Assembly: GCA_024636395.1 (NCBI GenBank)
Contig: JAGXHD010000094.1
Coordinates: 1 to 14,010, forward strand
DNA from: Sulfitobacter sp.
Lineage (GTDB): Bacteria > Pseudomonadota > Alphaproteobacteria > Rhodobacterales > Rhodobacteraceae
DNA: 14,010 nucleotides
Reading direction: 5' to 3'
Both the position numbers and the translations under genes were made by a program. The notes under the pieces were generated by a model that saw nothing but the letters and a program-made list of their open reading frames with translations, searched no databases and was not told the DNA's origin. Of the stretch, positions 13,389-14,010 are shown in pieces; position 1 is the first letter of the stretch, and each line of letters opens with the position of its first letter.

Positions 13389-14010
13389 TCAGCGGTAGGC
13401 GAGCAATTTCCCTTGGGAGCTTACGACATAGAGCGTACGCCCAGCCACCACCGGCGCGGATGTGGCACCTCCGGGGATCTCCACCGTGCCCACAAGCGCG
13501 CCATTGGTCGGATCAAAGCTGCGCAGCACACCATCACCCGAGGCGATGATCACCCGGCCACCGGCCAAAATGGGCCCATGATGCGGCACCACGCGGCCCT
13601 GCCGTTTCGGCTTGGTTCTGACGAAGTTCGGAAGCTCCACGCCCCAGATCTTTGCACCGTCTGCCGCGTCAAGACGCAGCAATTCATTGATATCGCTTAC
13701 CGCAAACACGCTGTCGCCCACAGGCAAGACTGCTCCGGAAGCGCCCTCACGCGCGGCCCAGACACGCATCCCCGATCCGGCATCCAGAGCCACGATGCGA
13801 CCCGACAAATTGCCCGCGTACACCCGATTGCCAGACACAACGGGCGCGGCGGTGACGTCTGATACATTGCTGAGCGCGCGCCCGGCCCGCTTGCCCAGAA
13901 CGGTTCCATCCCAGCGATTGAGACCGCCACGGCGGAAGACCGCCTGCACTTCTCCCGATCCGAAAGCGAATATCGCCAGATCGTCGGTCAGCGCGGGGGC
14001 CGGTGCACCC
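13389..14010 (-). CDS. bamB: Outer membrane protein assembly factor BamB, C-terminal part, start outside window
   Basis: The frame is open from the window edge (first full codon at 14009) to a TGA at 13389-13391, giving 206 residues of a protein normally 380-450 long. It is a PQQ-type beta-propeller with repeated blades, for example NRVYAGNLSGRIVALDAGSG, DSVFAVSDINELLRLDAADG and GRVIIASGDGVLRSFDPTNG, ending SSQGKLLAYR. BamB is the periplasmic lipoprotein scaffold of the BAM complex, which folds outer-membrane beta-barrels; the lipobox would be in the missing N-terminal part. A quinoprotein dehydrogenase is less likely because the blades carry no visible catalytic residues and der follows directly, the usual bamB-der arrangement. 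The 80-bp gap to der shows no terminator. Confidence 0.9.
   Translation of the reverse strand, partial: GAPAPALTDDLAIFAFGSGEVQAVFRRGGLNRWDGTVLGKRAGRALSNVSDVTAAPVVSGNRVYAGNLSGRIVALDAGSGMRVWAAREGASGAVLPVGDSVFAVSDINELLRLDAADGAKIWGVELPNFVRTKPKRQGRVVPHHGPILAGGRVIIASGDGVLRSFDPTNGALVGTVEIPGGATSAPVVAGRTLYVVSSQGKLLAYR

Overview
The window is a chromosomal housekeeping segment from an alphaproteobacterium, most likely a marine Roseobacter-type Rhodobacteraceae. The assignment rests on high GC content, on how the encoded proteins look, and on gene order: Sec accessory genes running directly into cytochrome c maturation genes, an arrangement I recall from Rhodobacter capsulatus (secDF upstream of helABCDX). 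I could not run a search, so the genus is open. I see no insertion sequence, phage gene, CRISPR array, tRNA or rRNA.

Layout. 1-765 (+): C-terminal third of aconitase (acnA), followed by a clear intrinsic terminator. 930-1469 (+): a paired-CBS-domain protein with a C-terminal membrane tail. 8279 down to 1497 (-): one near-continuous run of ten genes, yajC, secD, secF, a TSUP-family permease, an Mth938/NDUFAF3-like protein, ccmA, ccmB, ccmC, ccmD and ccmG. Most junctions overlap or are a few bases wide; the two largest gaps are 50 bp (ccmB-ccmC) and 33 bp (yajC-secD). 8522-9814 (+): serS, divergent from yajC. 9832-11019 (-): a stand-alone DUF2235 alpha/beta-hydrolase. 11084-11794 (+): a tryptophan-rich TspO/MBR-like membrane protein, divergent from the DUF2235 gene. 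11821-13308 (-): der (engA), a tandem GTPase for ribosome assembly. 13389 to the window end (-): the C-terminal part of bamB.

The genes cluster around envelope and respiratory biogenesis. YajC-SecD-SecF aid export through SecYEG. CcmABCD move and load heme for cytochrome c maturation, and CcmG is the periplasmic thioredoxin-like reductant for apocytochrome c. The Mth938-like protein is the bacterial relative of a mitochondrial complex I assembly factor. BamB belongs to the outer-membrane protein assembly machine. CcmE, CcmF, CcmH and CcmI are not in the window, so the ccm genes are presumably split across the genome.

Most of the region is ordinary conserved biology. The less ordinary parts are the TSUP permease tightly embedded between secF and the Mth938-like gene, the tail-anchored CBS protein, the orphan DUF2235 hydrolase with a non-canonical catalytic-histidine loop next to an uncharacterised membrane protein, and a perfect 9-bp direct repeat in the yajC leader. 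I found no convincing new multi-gene system.
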